From positions 124,001 to 188,000 of the forward strand of contig NZ_JBIVFT010000003.1 of assembly GCF_044748305.1 (NCBI RefSeq): a stretch of DNA of 64,000 nucleotides. The letters are read 5' to 3'. The stretch's first letter is position 1. Every line of letters begins with the position of its first letter. This DNA is from Arthrobacter_E sp044748305 (GTDB lineage Bacteria; Actinomycetota; Actinomycetes; Actinomycetales; Micrococcaceae). Shown in pieces: positions 25,017 to 33,903 of the stretch. Made by a program: the position numbers and the translations under genes. A model generated the notes under the pieces. It did not search any database. It was given only the letters and a program-made list of their open reading frames with translations, and was not told the DNA's origin.

Positions 25017-27988
25017 CGGGCAGCCACCTCGCTTTCCTCCTCAAGTTCGACGTCGATCTGCGCACCGAACCCTCGCAGCACATCCAGCACCAGGCCGATC
25101 ACCACCAGGTACACCCCGATGTCGAAGAACGTGCTGGTCACGAACTTCACGTCGCCGAACACCGGGAGGGTGAAGTGCAGGATCGCGCTCTGGAACACGT
25201 TCCCGCCCATCAGCAGGGGCGCCAGTCCGGAGAGCGCGGCCAGTGCGAGGCCTGCACCCAGGACCAGTCCGGGACTCATCCGCACAGCCTCGGCCAGCTC
25301 GAAGCGGCCACCGGCCAGATACCGGATGGTCAACGCCATACCGGCCATGAGGCCTCCCGCGAAGCCTCCGCCGGGCAGATTGTGGCCGGCGAACAGCAAG
25401 TAGACGGAGAAGATCACCATGGTGTGGAAGATCAGCCGCGTCACCACCTCGAAGAGGATCGAGCGGCGCTCCGGGGCCAAGGTGCGTCCGGCGACCAGCC
25501 ACGGATTGCGCACGACGCCGTCGCGTGAGCTGGGCGGAGCGCCGAACCTGCGCGCCGTGGCCAGGGCCGCTGCTTCGATGGACCCGTCCGGCTGAGGGCC
25601 GACCCTTCCGACGCTTCCGGTCTCCACTCCGGCACTGCGGCCGATCCGGTGACCGATGGACCGGACGAAGATCAGGCTGGCGACGCCGGTGGCGGCCAGC
25701 GCCAGCACTGAGATCTCGCCGAAGGTGTCCCAGGCACGGAGGTCCACGAGCGTCACATTGACCACGTTGAGGCCGCCGCCCTGCTCGTAGGCGAGCTTGG
25801 GGAAGTCGAGGGAGATGGGGGTGGCGACTCTGGCGTCCGTCGCGAAGAGGGCCACGATCACCATCGCGGCGCCGAAAGCGAGGCCGAGGATCACGCGGAT
25901 GACACGGTACCTGCCTCCCGTGCGGTCCCGGAGTTCCGGGGGCAGACGGCGCATGGCGAGCACGAAGGCCACGAGAGCCACTGTCTCCACCAGCATCTGG
26001 GTCAGCGCCAGGTCCGGAGCGCCTTGCAGGGCGAAGATCAGCGCCATGCCGTATCCGGTGACGGAGACGAAGAGGACCGCCATGAAGCGCTTGTTCGCCC
26101 TGACCGCTCCGAAGGCTCCCACAATGATCCCCAGGCCGATGAGCCATTGCAGCGGCGAGCCGGGGTCGATCCAGTAGAGGTTGTCCGGGATGCCCTGCCC
26201 ATGCCAGAGCAGCGTGATCAGCGGCACCGCCACGGCGACGGAGAGGATCACCACGAGGTAGAAGAACAGCGAACCGCGTTGCGTGCGGCCCGTGACCCAG
26301 ACGGCCACGTCGTCCAGCGCCCCGATGACGTTCTGGTAGCCCTTCTCCGCCTCGGGGATCCGGGGCATCGCATCCTGGAAGCGGGTGACGCGTTCCCGTC
26401 CGAGCACCAGGAGCGTGCCCACCAGGAAGGTCAGTGCGGTCAGGCCGAGCGCGGGGGTGAAGCCGTGCCAGAGTTCCAGATGCCCTGCTCCGTGGCCCTC
26501 GGTTTCCCCATGGGTGAAAAGGGCCGCGTACGGCTGGACCCAGCTGTCCACGGGGGCCGGCCAGAGGCCGAGGAGCAGGCTGAGCGCGGCGAGGAGTGCG
26601 GGAGAGGCGAGGAAGGAGAACCGGATCGGCTTGAACGGGGTGGGCGGGACCCCGGGCTTCGTGGCGAAAGCACCCCATATGAACCGAGCGGAATATGCGA
26701 AGGTGAGCATAGATCCGAGGACGACGCCGGCCAGCACGATGTAGCCCCAAGGGCCCCGTGCGCCGCCGTCGGCCCAGTCGACCAGCGCCGTGAAGACGCT
26801 CTCCTTGGCCACGAAGCCCGCCAGGGGCGGGATCCCCGCCATGGATGCCGCGCCCAGCACGGCCACGACGCCGAGCGCCCGCGAGGAGCGGAACACCCCG
26901 GAGAGTTTGCGGACGTCACGGGTTCCGGTCTGGTGGTCGATGATGCCCACCACCAGGAACAGCGCTGCCTTGAACAGGCCGTGCGCCAGCAGCAGCCCGA
27001 GGCCGGCCAGCGCGGCCGCAGGCGTCCCGAGGCCCACCACCAGGGTCAGGAAGCCCAGCTGGGACACGGTGCCGAATGCCAGGATGAGTTTGATGTCCTT
27101 CTGGCGGAGTGCCCGGTAGCCGCCCACGAGCATCGTCACGAGTCCCAGACCCAGGACGACCGGAAGCCAGCTGTCCGCCCCTGAGAGCCCGGGCGCCAGG
27201 CGTGCCACCAGGTAGATGCCGGCTTTCACCATCGCTGCCGCGTGCAGATAGGCGCTGACGGGCGTGGGGGCGGCCATCGCCCCGGGCAGCCAGAAGTGGA
27301 AGGGGAAGAGGGCGCTCTTGGTGATCGCGCCGACCAGCACCAGAACGACGGCGACGTTCAGTGCCGCCATGGTGGCGCCGTCGTGCGCTTCGAGGAGTGC
27401 GGGCGCCCGCTCCAGGAGGCCGGAGACGCGGCTGGTGCCGGTGAGCTGAGCAAGCATGATGAGCCCGATCAGCATGGTCAGGCCACCGGCCGTGGTCACG
27501 ATGAGGGCGGTGAGGGCCGAGCGGCGCGCGGAGAGGCGGGCCCGGGCATAACCGATCAGGAGGTAGGACAGGATGGTGGTCAGTTCCCAGAAGATGAACA
27601 TCAGGATCAGGTCATCAGCCGTGACCAGGCCGAACATCGCGCCCGCGAAAGCCAGCAGCTGAGCGCCGAAGCCACCCAGATTGGCGTCCTTGTCCTTGAA
27701 GTAACGGGCGCAGTAGGCGAGCACCAGCGAGCCGACCCCGAGAACCAGAAGGCACATCACCCAGGCCAGCGGATCCATCCGGAACGTCAGGTCAAGCTGG
27801 AGTTGAGGAATCCAGTCCACATGTTCTGTGAGGCCTTCGCCGTACGCCGCCGGGTACTGGAAGAGCAGCCAGACGAAGGCGGCCGCCGGCGCTGCCGCCA
27901 GGAGGTAGAAGGCGTTCCGCCCCAACCGGGCGAAGAACAGCGGAGCCAGCGCGGCCACCACAAAGAGAGAACAGAGGACTAGGGTCAC
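25013..27988 (-). CDS. mrpA: Na+/H+ antiporter subunit MrpA with fused MrpB domain
   Basis: The 991-residue protein combines an NuoL-like MrpA (about residues 1-780, with 'FWELTTILSYLLIGY', 'TKSALFPFHFWLPGAMAAPTPVSAYLHAAAMVKAG') and a C-terminal MrpB-like part (about 820-990, 'NLPGGGFAGGLMAGMALTIRYLAGG'). That explains the lack of a separate mrpB. GTG at 27988 begins 'VTLVLCSLFVVAALAPLFFA', the expected first helix; the upstream open frame adds 85 residues of non-membrane sequence and is rejected. GGTGA lies 7 nt before the GTG. It is the first gene of the operon. Confidence 0.93.
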   Translation of the reverse strand: MTLVLCSLFVVAALAPLFFARLGRNAFYLLAAAPAAAFVWLLFQYPAAYGEGLTEHVDWIPQLQLDLTFRMDPLAWVMCLLVLGVGSLVLAYCARYFKDKDANLGGFGAQLLAFAGAMFGLVTADDLILMFIFWELTTILSYLLIGYARARLSARRSALTALIVTTAGGLTMLIGLIMLAQLTGTSRVSGLLERAPALLEAHDGATMAALNVAVVLVLVGAITKSALFPFHFWLPGAMAAPTPVSAYLHAAAMVKAGIYLVARLAPGLSGADSWLPVVLGLGLVTMLVGGYRALRQKDIKLILAFGTVSQLGFLTLVVGLGTPAAALAGLGLLLAHGLFKAALFLVVGIIDHQTGTRDVRKLSGVFRSSRALGVVAVLGAASMAGIPPLAGFVAKESVFTALVDWADGGARGPWGYIVLAGVVLGSMLTFAYSARFIWGAFATKPGVPPTPFKPIRFSFLASPALLAALSLLLGLWPAPVDSWVQPYAALFTHGETEGHGAGHLELWHGFTPALGLTALTFLVGTLLVLGRERVTRFQDAMPRIPEAEKGYQNVIGALDDVAVWVTGRTQRGSLFFYLVVILSVAVAVPLITLLWHGQGIPDNLYWIDPGSPLQWLIGLGIIVGAFGAVRANKRFMAVLFVSVTGYGMALIFALQGAPDLALTQMLVETVALVAFVLAMRRLPPELRDRTGGRYRVIRVILGLAFGAAMVIVALFATDARVATPISLDFPKLAYEQGGGLNVVNVTLVDLRAWDTFGEISVLALAATGVASLIFVRSIGHRIGRSAGVETGSVGRVGPQPDGSIEAAALATARRFGAPPSSRDGVVRNPWLVAGRTLAPERRSILFEVVTRLIFHTMVIFSVYLLFAGHNLPGGGFAGGLMAGMALTIRYLAGGRFELAEAVRMSPGLVLGAGLALAALSGLAPLLMGGNVFQSAILHFTLPVFGDVKFVTSTFFDIGVYLVVIGLVLDVLRGFGAQIDVELEEESEVAAR

Positions 27989-28191
27989 GTGGTCATCACC
28001 ACTTCCGGTGTTGCTGGCCGCGGGCAGTCCTGTCGTCCGGAGGGGTTCCTTGAACAGGTGTCTTTCCATTCTATCAAGGGCATGTTTCCCTCCGGTCCCG
28101 GCGTCTTCGCGAGACGGCAGATGTTCATGGTGTTGACACGTGGGACTGCGATTAAATGCCTTCTCGCGAACCGCAGGCAAGGATAGGCCGC

Positions 28192-28197
28192 TACCAT
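28192..28197 (+). promoter_or_regulatory. -10 element of a probable leaderless promoter for the UMF1 transporter
   Basis: TACCAT is followed by 7 nt and then the ATG at 28205; no ribosome-binding site is present. A TTGACA at 28132-28137 may belong to a second, more distant promoter. Its partner hexamer is unclear. Confidence 0.4.
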
Positions 28198-28204
28198 TCG
28201 TGCT

Positions 28205-29593
28205 ATGACCTCCGAAGCCCTGCCTCCAGCACTGCGCGAACAACCCGCGCTCGAGCCCCGGAAGCGGCGCGGCATGGTGCTGGCCTGGGCGTCCTGGGAC
28301 TGGGGTTCAGCCTCCTTCAACGCCGTGATGACCACCTTCGTCTTCACGGTCTACCTCACCTCCAAGTCCTTCGGCGGCGAAGACCACGCCTCGGGAGTGC
28401 TGAGCGCCGGGTTCGCCGTGGCCGGGTTCGCCATCGCGCTGCTCGCACCCGTCACGGGACAGCGGGCTGACAATGGCGGGCGGCGCAAGCTCTGGCTGGG
28501 CGTGTACAGCGGGATCGTGGTGCTGCTCATGGCGCTGTGCTTCTTCGTCCGGCCCGAACCCGGATACCTCCTCTTCGGCGTCATCCTCATCAGCGTGGGG
28601 CACGTGTTCTTCGAGCTCGCCGGGGTCAACTACAACGCGATGCTCACGCAGATCTCGACGCCGGCCACGATCGGCCGGGTCTCAGGCTTCGGCTGGGCGG
28701 CCGGTTACCTGGGTGGCATCGTCGCCCTGCTGCTCGTGCTCCAGCTCTTCGTGCAGCCGGCCTTCGAATGGTTCGGCGCCAGTACCGACGACGCGCTGAA
28801 CATCCGGCTCGTGGCGCTGTTCTCCGCCGTCTGGTTCGGGCTCTTCGCGCTGCCGGTGTTCTTCCGGGTCCCGGAACCGCCGAAACTGGATGCCGGCGAA
28901 CGGATCGGCTTCTTCCAGTCCTACGTCCTGCTGATCCGGCGGATCAAGGCGCTTTACCGCAAGGCCCCGCACACCATCTACTTCCTGCTGGCGAGCGCCG
29001 TGTTCCGTGACGGGCTCGCCGCCGTCTTCACCTTCGGCGGCGTCATCGCGGCCGGAACGTTCGGGTTCCAGCTCAAAGACGTCATCTTCTTCGCGGTGTT
29101 CGGGAACGTGGTGGCCGCCGTCGGGGCCGTCCTGGGAGGTTTCCTGGACGACCGGATCGGGCCCAAGCGCGTGATCGAGCTGTCCCTGGTGGGCCTCCTC
29201 ATCGCAGGCACGGCCATCCTGGTCCTGGGCAACGGGGAATATTCCTTCTTCGGCATGGCTTGGCACGGAGCCCTCACCTTCTGGGTCTTCGGCTTGCTTC
29301 TGTGCCTTTTCGTGGGGCCCGCCCAGGCCTCGGCCAGGGCATTCCTGGGCCGGCTCGCACCGGACGGCGAGGTGGGCGAACTCTTCGGGCTCTACGCCAC
29401 CACGGGCCGGGCCGTGTCCTTCCTGGCCCCGATGCTCTTCAGCATCTGCATCGCCGTCGCCTCCCAGCTGGTTCCGGCCGGCCAGGCGCAGCGCTGGGGC
29501 ATCCTCGGCATCATGGTGGTTCTCCTCGCAGGCCTCCTGGTCCTGCTCCCGGTCAAGGCACCGGCCTCGTCTGCTCCGAGAGCGGGCGCTTAG
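28205..29593 (+). CDS. MFS transporter, UMF1/Atg22-like
   Basis: The 462-residue protein has about 12 helices and matches the UMF1 family (vacuole effluxer Atg22-like): 'WASWDWGSASFNAVMTTFVF', 'APVTGQRADNGGRRK', 'GVNYNAMLTQISTPATIGRVSGFGWAAGYLGGI' and 'GPAQASARAFLGRLAPDGEVGELFGLYATTGRA'. Family members are thought to export amino acids or other small metabolites, but substrates in bacteria are not established. It faces away from mrpA across a 216-nt gap. Confidence 0.88.
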   Translation: MTSEALPPALREQPALEPRKRRGMVLAWASWDWGSASFNAVMTTFVFTVYLTSKSFGGEDHASGVLSAGFAVAGFAIALLAPVTGQRADNGGRRKLWLGVYSGIVVLLMALCFFVRPEPGYLLFGVILISVGHVFFELAGVNYNAMLTQISTPATIGRVSGFGWAAGYLGGIVALLLVLQLFVQPAFEWFGASTDDALNIRLVALFSAVWFGLFALPVFFRVPEPPKLDAGERIGFFQSYVLLIRRIKALYRKAPHTIYFLLASAVFRDGLAAVFTFGGVIAAGTFGFQLKDVIFFAVFGNVVAAVGAVLGGFLDDRIGPKRVIELSLVGLLIAGTAILVLGNGEYSFFGMAWHGALTFWVFGLLLCLFVGPAQASARAFLGRLAPDGEVGELFGLYATTGRAVSFLAPMLFSICIAVASQLVPAGQAQRWGILGIMVVLLAGLLVLLPVKAPASSAPRAGA

Positions 29594-29600
29594 TCACCGG

Positions 29601-29663
29601 CGTTGTGTGCTCAGTTGTGGTGGGTGAATCTCCGGAGCATCCGCCACAACTGAGCACGCAACG
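29601..29663. repeat. Extragenic palindrome, family D copy 1
   Basis: Arms of 23 bp (29601-29623, containing GTGCTCAGTTGTGG, and 29641-29663) pair with two G-T wobbles over a 17-nt loop. It lies 7 nt past the UMF1 stop and 89 nt before the AbiEi/DUF559-like gene. The same palindrome recurs at 30682-30744, on the other side of that gene. Confidence 0.88.
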
Positions 29664-29752
29664 TGGTGGGACGCAGAACGGAGACAGCACTGCTCATCCA
29701 CATAGCCGGACCCGCCCTCGCCGCTCCCGCTTGAGCTTGTTCCGATGGAGGC

Positions 29753-30676
29753 ATGAGAGCACAAGAACTCCCCGAGACCTTCCTGAACTCCTCGTTCACC
29801 GTAAAGGAGGCCTTGGCCGCAGGAGTCTCCCGGAGTCGGCTCCGGGCGGCGGACCTGTCCGCACCGACGCGAGGAGTCCGCGTACCTCGTGGCGCAGACC
29901 TGACCCTCCTCGCACAGCTTCACGCCGTCACGGCACTCGACGATGCGACGACGGTCTCCGAGCTGACGGCGGCCAGGGCACGCGGCATCCCCTTGCCGTT
30001 CTGGGCGGATCAAAGGATCCATCTCTCCCGCACCCGGGGCGGCACCCATCCCCGCCGCACCGGCGTCATCGGTCATAGAACTCTCCTCTTGCCCGGCGAG
30101 GTGGAGTACCTCGCCGGAGTCCGCATCACCTCGGCGGCCAGAACCTGGCTGGACCTGGCGCACCACCTGCCGTTGGCTGACCTCGTCGCAGCCGGGGACC
30201 ATCTGGTGAACGAGCACGGACCGGACCATCCGTTCCCGCGGACGCCGCTCTGCACCCCGGCGGACCTTCGGCGCGTAACCCTGGATCATCCCAAAATGAA
30301 GGGCAAGACGAACGCACTGGCGGCGTTGGAGCTGATCCGTCCCGGCGCGGACTCCCCGCAGGAGACCAGGATGCGCCTGATCCTCTTGGACCACGGCTTG
30401 CCCGAACCGCGGCTGAATGTGATCCTCTACGACAGCTGGGGCAAGCCGAACGTGTGGCCCGATGCCGCCTATCCGGAGCATCGCCTCAGCCTGCAGTACG
30501 ACGGCAAGCTTCACGATGAGGCGCGTCAGTACGAGCGGGACATCGCGCGGGCGGCAATCACCGCGGAACTGGGCTGGGAGGAACTGCGAATCAGCGCTTC
30601 AGACCTCCGCGGTCCGCAGCCGGGAGTGGTCCGCAAGGTCCGCCGCGCCCTCCACAAATCCGGGAGAGCCGCCTAA
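29753..30676 (+). CDS. AbiEi-antitoxin-like/DUF559 (Vsr-like nuclease fold) protein
   Basis: The 307-residue product opens with a winged-helix-like segment ('FTVKEALAAGVSRSRLRAADLSA...GVRVPRG') as in AbiEi-type antitoxins, followed by the middle region 'LTARWLD'-like 'ITSAARTWLDLAHHLPLADLVAAGDHLV'. It ends in a DUF559-like PD-(D/E)xK domain ('SPQETRMRLILLDHGLPEPRLN', 'PDAAYPEHRLSLQYDGKLH', 'ELGWEELRISASDL'). Such chains are frequent and multicopy in actinobacteria; no partner toxin is adjacent, and their role is unknown. The usual Glu of the E-Y-D-G motif is Gln here, so nuclease activity is doubtful. Near-identical palindromes lie on both sides. ATG at 29753 has GGAGG very close upstream. 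Confidence 0.78.
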   Translation: MRAQELPETFLNSSFTVKEALAAGVSRSRLRAADLSAPTRGVRVPRGADLTLLAQLHAVTALDDATTVSELTAARARGIPLPFWADQRIHLSRTRGGTHPRRTGVIGHRTLLLPGEVEYLAGVRITSAARTWLDLAHHLPLADLVAAGDHLVNEHGPDHPFPRTPLCTPADLRRVTLDHPKMKGKTNALAALELIRPGADSPQETRMRLILLDHGLPEPRLNVILYDSWGKPNVWPDAAYPEHRLSLQYDGKLHDEARQYERDIARAAITAELGWEELRISASDLRGPQPGVVRKVRRALHKSGRAA

Positions 30677-30681
30677 CCCGG

Positions 30682-30744
30682 CGTTGCGTGCTCGGTTGCG
30701 GCGGCTTCCGGCCCGGAACATCCACCACGACTGAGCACGCAACG
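30682..30744. repeat. Extragenic palindrome, family D copy 2
   Basis: Arms of 23 bp (30682-30704 and 30722-30744, the latter ending GAGCACGCAACG) are imperfectly complementary with a 17-nt loop, the same geometry as 29601-29663. It begins 5 nt after the stop of the AbiEi/DUF559-like gene. Confidence 0.85.
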
Positions 30745-30762
30745 AGCAGAGATTCCTGGGAC

Positions 30763-30768
30763 TACGCT
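30763..30768 (+). promoter_or_regulatory. -10 element of a probable leaderless promoter for khtT
   Basis: TACGCT ends 6 nt before the ATG at 30775 and there is no ribosome-binding site. The palindrome at 30682-30744 sits over the expected -35 region and upstream of it. Confidence 0.4.
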
Positions 30769-30774
30769 TAGTCC

Positions 30775-31257
30775 ATGCACGTGGATGAAACCGAACTTCC
30801 CGGCCTCGGGGTGCGCAAGGACTTCATGACTTCCAGCGGGCGCAGGATCGGCGTGGTGGTACACCGGGACGGGACCACCGAGTTCATCCTCTCCACCTGG
30901 GACGATCCCGATACCTGCCAGGCCTCCATTCCCCTGAGCAGCCAGGAGGCCACCACCCTGGCCCAGCTGCTCGGCGGCCAATTGATCGTCAATCAGCTCA
31001 CCGAGGAGCACCGCGACGTGCCGGGCATCGTCACGCGGCAGTTCTCCATCCTGCACGACTCCCCCTTCCGGGACCGGCCTATGGGAGACGCCTCGATCCG
31101 CACCCGTAGCGGCGTCTCGATCGTCGCGATCATGCGCGAGGGCGAGGTGATCCCCTCCCCGGGCCCCGACGTCGTGCTCCACCTGAGTGATCTGCTGGTG
31201 GCCGTGGGCACGCTCGAAGGCCTCGACAAGGCCGCCGCGATCCTCCGCAAGGGCTAG
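30775..31257 (+). CDS. khtT: KhtT-like TrkA-C domain regulator of a K+/H+ antiporter
   Basis: The 160-residue soluble protein has a short N-terminal domain ('MHVDETELPGLGVRKDFMTSSGRRIGVVVH') and a C-terminal TrkA_C/RCK_C domain from about residue 75 ('GDASIRTRSGVSIVAIMREGEVIPSPGPDVVLHLSDLLVAVGT'). This is the KhtT arrangement, in which the small subunit gates the membrane antiporter in response to nucleotide such as c-di-AMP and to pH. The antiporter gene starts 3 nt after its stop. Confidence 0.85.
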   Translation: MHVDETELPGLGVRKDFMTSSGRRIGVVVHRDGTTEFILSTWDDPDTCQASIPLSSQEATTLAQLLGGQLIVNQLTEEHRDVPGIVTRQFSILHDSPFRDRPMGDASIRTRSGVSIVAIMREGEVIPSPGPDVVLHLSDLLVAVGTLEGLDKAAAILRKG

Positions 31258-31259
31258 GA

Positions 31260-32456
31260 GTGGATCAGCTCGCCATCACCCTGATCGAACTCGGGGCGGT
31301 GGTCTTCGTCCTCGGCCTCCTGGCCCGGCTCGCCGGTCGCGTGGGCATGTCCCCCATCCCCTTCTACCTGCTGGGCGGGCTGGGTTTCGGCGCGGGCGGC
31401 GTCATTCAGCTCGAAGGCGTGCGGGAGTTCAGCCACCTCTCGGGCGAGATCGGCGTGATCCTCCTCCTGCTCATGCTCGGTCTGGAATACACCGCCGATG
31501 AGCTCTTCACCGGCCTGAAGAAATCCTGGCAGGCCGGTGTCATGGACGCCGTGCTGAACGCCGCCCCGGGAGCGGCGGTCGCCCTGCTGCTCGGCTGGGG
31601 GCCGGTGGGTGCACTGGTGATGGGCGGCGTCACGTACATCTCGTCGTCGGGCATTGCCGCCAAGACCCTCACGGACCTGGGCCGCCTCGGCAACCGGGAG
31701 ACTCCCGTGGTGCTCTCGGTGCTGGTGTTCGAGGACCTGGCCATGGCCGTCTACCTGCCCATCCTCACGGCCACCCTCGCCGGTGTCGGCTTCCTCGGCG
31801 GACTGCAGGCCGTGGTGATCGCGCTGGCCGTGATCACCGTGGTGCTTCTGATCGCCATGAAACACGGCCAACGGGTCTCGGCGATCGTGCACAGCGAGAA
31901 CGCCGAGGTCTTCCTCCTGACGGTGCTCGGGGCCGCCCTGCTGGTGGCCGGCATCGCCTCAGCACTGCAGGTCTCCGCCGCAGTGGGCGCCTTCATGCTG
32001 GGCATCGCGATCTCAGGTTCGACGGCGCACAATGCGACCCGCATGCTGGAACCTCTGCGTGACCTCTTCGCCGCCATCTTCTTCGTGGCGTTCGGGCTCA
32101 GCACGGATGCCACCGCCATCCCTCCGGTCCTGGGCTGGGCTCTGCTGCTGGCGCTGGCCACCACGCTGACCAAGATGCTCACGGGCTGGTGGGCCGCCCG
32201 ACGGGCGGGGGTCGGCAAGCCTGGACGGATCCGCGCCGGGGCGGCACTGGTGGCTCGCGGCGAGTTCTCGATCGTCATCGCCGGTCTCGCCGTGAGCTCC
32301 GGTGCCGTACCAGGCCAGATGGCGGCACTGGCCTCGTCCTATGTGCTCATCATGGCGATCCTCGGCCCGCTGATGGCACGCTTCATCGAAAGCTGGGCCA
32401 AGCCCTTCATCAAGCCCCGCAAGGCCGCCCCGGCCGGCGCCGGGCCCTCGATGTGA
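31260..32456 (+). CDS. khtU: CPA2-family cation/H+ antiporter (KhtU-like)
   Basis: The 398-residue protein has about 12-13 helices of the CPA2 fold: 'PIPFYLLGGLGFGAGGVIQLEGVREFSHLSGEIGVILLLLMLGLEYT', 'TYISSSGIAAKTL' and 'VLVFEDLAMAVYLP', containing the ion-binding Asp region. It lacks the C-terminal TrkA-N domain of KefB/KefC, which fits a regulator supplied in trans by the KhtT-like protein. Likely role: K+ efflux in exchange for H+. GTG at 31260 uses GGAG overlapping the khtT stop. Confidence 0.85.
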   Translation: MDQLAITLIELGAVVFVLGLLARLAGRVGMSPIPFYLLGGLGFGAGGVIQLEGVREFSHLSGEIGVILLLLMLGLEYTADELFTGLKKSWQAGVMDAVLNAAPGAAVALLLGWGPVGALVMGGVTYISSSGIAAKTLTDLGRLGNRETPVVLSVLVFEDLAMAVYLPILTATLAGVGFLGGLQAVVIALAVITVVLLIAMKHGQRVSAIVHSENAEVFLLTVLGAALLVAGIASALQVSAAVGAFMLGIAISGSTAHNATRMLEPLRDLFAAIFFVAFGLSTDATAIPPVLGWALLLALATTLTKMLTGWWAARRAGVGKPGRIRAGAALVARGEFSIVIAGLAVSSGAVPGQMAALASSYVLIMAILGPLMARFIESWAKPFIKPRKAAPAGAGPSM

Positions 32457-32484
32457 GGCCCCGGCTCCGGCCGGTGGCGCAGCC

Positions 32485-33750
32485 TCAGGCTGCGAGCGCT
32501 TCCTCGGACATGGCGGGAGCCCCGGAACGGGCTCGGGTCGCCAGCACCTGACGGATCCGCCAGGCGGCGAAGATGGCCACCACGCTGATCACGAGGTGCA
32601 TGATCAGGAACACGTCTCCCAGTCCGGCACCCAGCAGGACGCCCGCGATGAGCGGGCCCGCCGCAGAGAATGCCGTTTGCAGCGCGGCGACGACGCCGAG
32701 CGTCTGACCGACCATGCCGGCCGGCGCGAGCGACGCCGTCAGCGGGTTCAGCACGGGGCTGTAGACGGTCTCCCCCACGGCGAAGATGCCGTATGTCATC
32801 ACGAACAGTGCCGGAGCGACGCCGGGCATGAACTGGGCCACGGAGAGCAGCAGCCAGGACACCAGCCACACGGAGCCGACGGCCATGAGCAGGGTCGCAG
32901 CGGGCCGCTTGGCGGTCAGACGCACGACGACGAGCTGCAACGCCACGATCACCAGGCAGTTCACGGCGGCCGCGGTCCCGATCACGGACGGTTCGGCGTT
33001 CAGCACCGTGAGCGCGTAGGCCGGCAGACCCGATTCGAACTGGGCGTAGAAGCCGAGGGCGAGCGTGATGGTCACGACGGCCGTCCAGCGCATGGCAGGG
33101 TCGGCGAAGATCACGCGCAGGGCCCCGCGAGGCCGGGGACCGCCGTCGAAGGCAGGATCAGAGGCGGGTGCGGCAATGTCGAGCCCCGGCACGGCGTCGC
33201 GCCGGAGTCCACCCGCGAGCGCGATGATCACGGAGGAGAGGACGAAGCCGGCTGCTGCCATGAGGAAGCCCACGGAGAGACCGTCCGGACGGCTGAGGTC
33301 CACCACGAGTCCGGCCAGGAAGGCACCCGCGGCCATGCCGAGTGATTCGCCGGTGAACTTGTAGGCGAAGACCTTGCGGCGGTCCTCACTGGAGGACCAC
33401 TCGAGGGCCAGGACCTGCTTGGCGGGGACGGCGGCGGACAGGCCCAGACCGAACACGAGCATGCCCAGCAGGAAGGCCCACGGCTCGCTCACGAACATCA
33501 GCGAGCCCACCGCCACGGCACCGAGCAACTGGGCGACGACGGCCACCAGTACCGGGTTGAAGCGGTCCGCGAGACGTCCTGCCACGGGCGAGGCGAAGAG
33601 CGCACCGAGAGAGAAGAGCGAGGCGGCCGCCGCTGCGATGAGGGCACCCCAGCCGCGCGTTTCCGCCGCATAAGCGTACTGATAGGGAAGAACGGCTCCC
33701 CAGCCGAGAGAACCGATGGCGGACGCGAGGATCAAAAGCTTCGCGCGCAT
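32485..33750 (-). CDS. MFS transporter (probable drug efflux)
   Basis: The 421-residue protein has 12 helices; 'ASPVAGRLADRFNPVLVAVVAQLLG' is the MFS loop 2-3 motif and 'KFTGESLGMAAGAFLAGLVVD' resembles the motif C region of drug:H+ antiporters. ATG at 33750 is chosen because AAGGGGG stands 7 nt upstream; 28 residues of upstream frame are not membrane-like. The gene is divergent from a MarR regulator with a perfect palindrome between them, so inducible efflux of an antimicrobial or other toxic compound is likely. It is convergent with khtU. Confidence 0.85.
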   Translation of the reverse strand: MRAKLLILASAIGSLGWGAVLPYQYAYAAETRGWGALIAAAAASLFSLGALFASPVAGRLADRFNPVLVAVVAQLLGAVAVGSLMFVSEPWAFLLGMLVFGLGLSAAVPAKQVLALEWSSSEDRRKVFAYKFTGESLGMAAGAFLAGLVVDLSRPDGLSVGFLMAAAGFVLSSVIIALAGGLRRDAVPGLDIAAPASDPAFDGGPRPRGALRVIFADPAMRWTAVVTITLALGFYAQFESGLPAYALTVLNAEPSVIGTAAAVNCLVIVALQLVVVRLTAKRPAATLLMAVGSVWLVSWLLLSVAQFMPGVAPALFVMTYGIFAVGETVYSPVLNPLTASLAPAGMVGQTLGVVAALQTAFSAAGPLIAGVLLGAGLGDVFLIMHLVISVVAIFAAWRIRQVLATRARSGAPAMSEEALAA

Positions 33751-33839
33751 GAGTGCACCCCCTTGGGTCTGATGAAGGACTTTCTGATGAACGGGACGAG
33801 CCGCCCTCATCCCTTGCGGAGTGAGCGCGGCCACATTTA

Positions 33840-33866
33840 TTCGATGTCGAATATTTCGACATCGAA
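33840..33866. promoter_or_regulatory. MarR operator: perfect palindrome between MFS and marR genes
   Basis: TTCGATGTCGAA, then TAT, then its exact reverse complement: two 12-bp arms with a 3-nt centre. It lies in the A/T-rich divergent promoter gap; TATTAT just to its right may be the marR -10. Each arm is itself nearly palindromic (TTCGA-TG-TCGAA), so two dimers may bind. Confidence 0.85.
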
Positions 33867-33903
33867 ATATTATCAGATCGAAGGGTCATGAGAGAATCCC
33901 TGA

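Noticed and set aside
25041..26750. Minus-strand open frame of 569 codons inside mrpA
   Set aside because: Shifted frame of mrpA with no membrane pattern.
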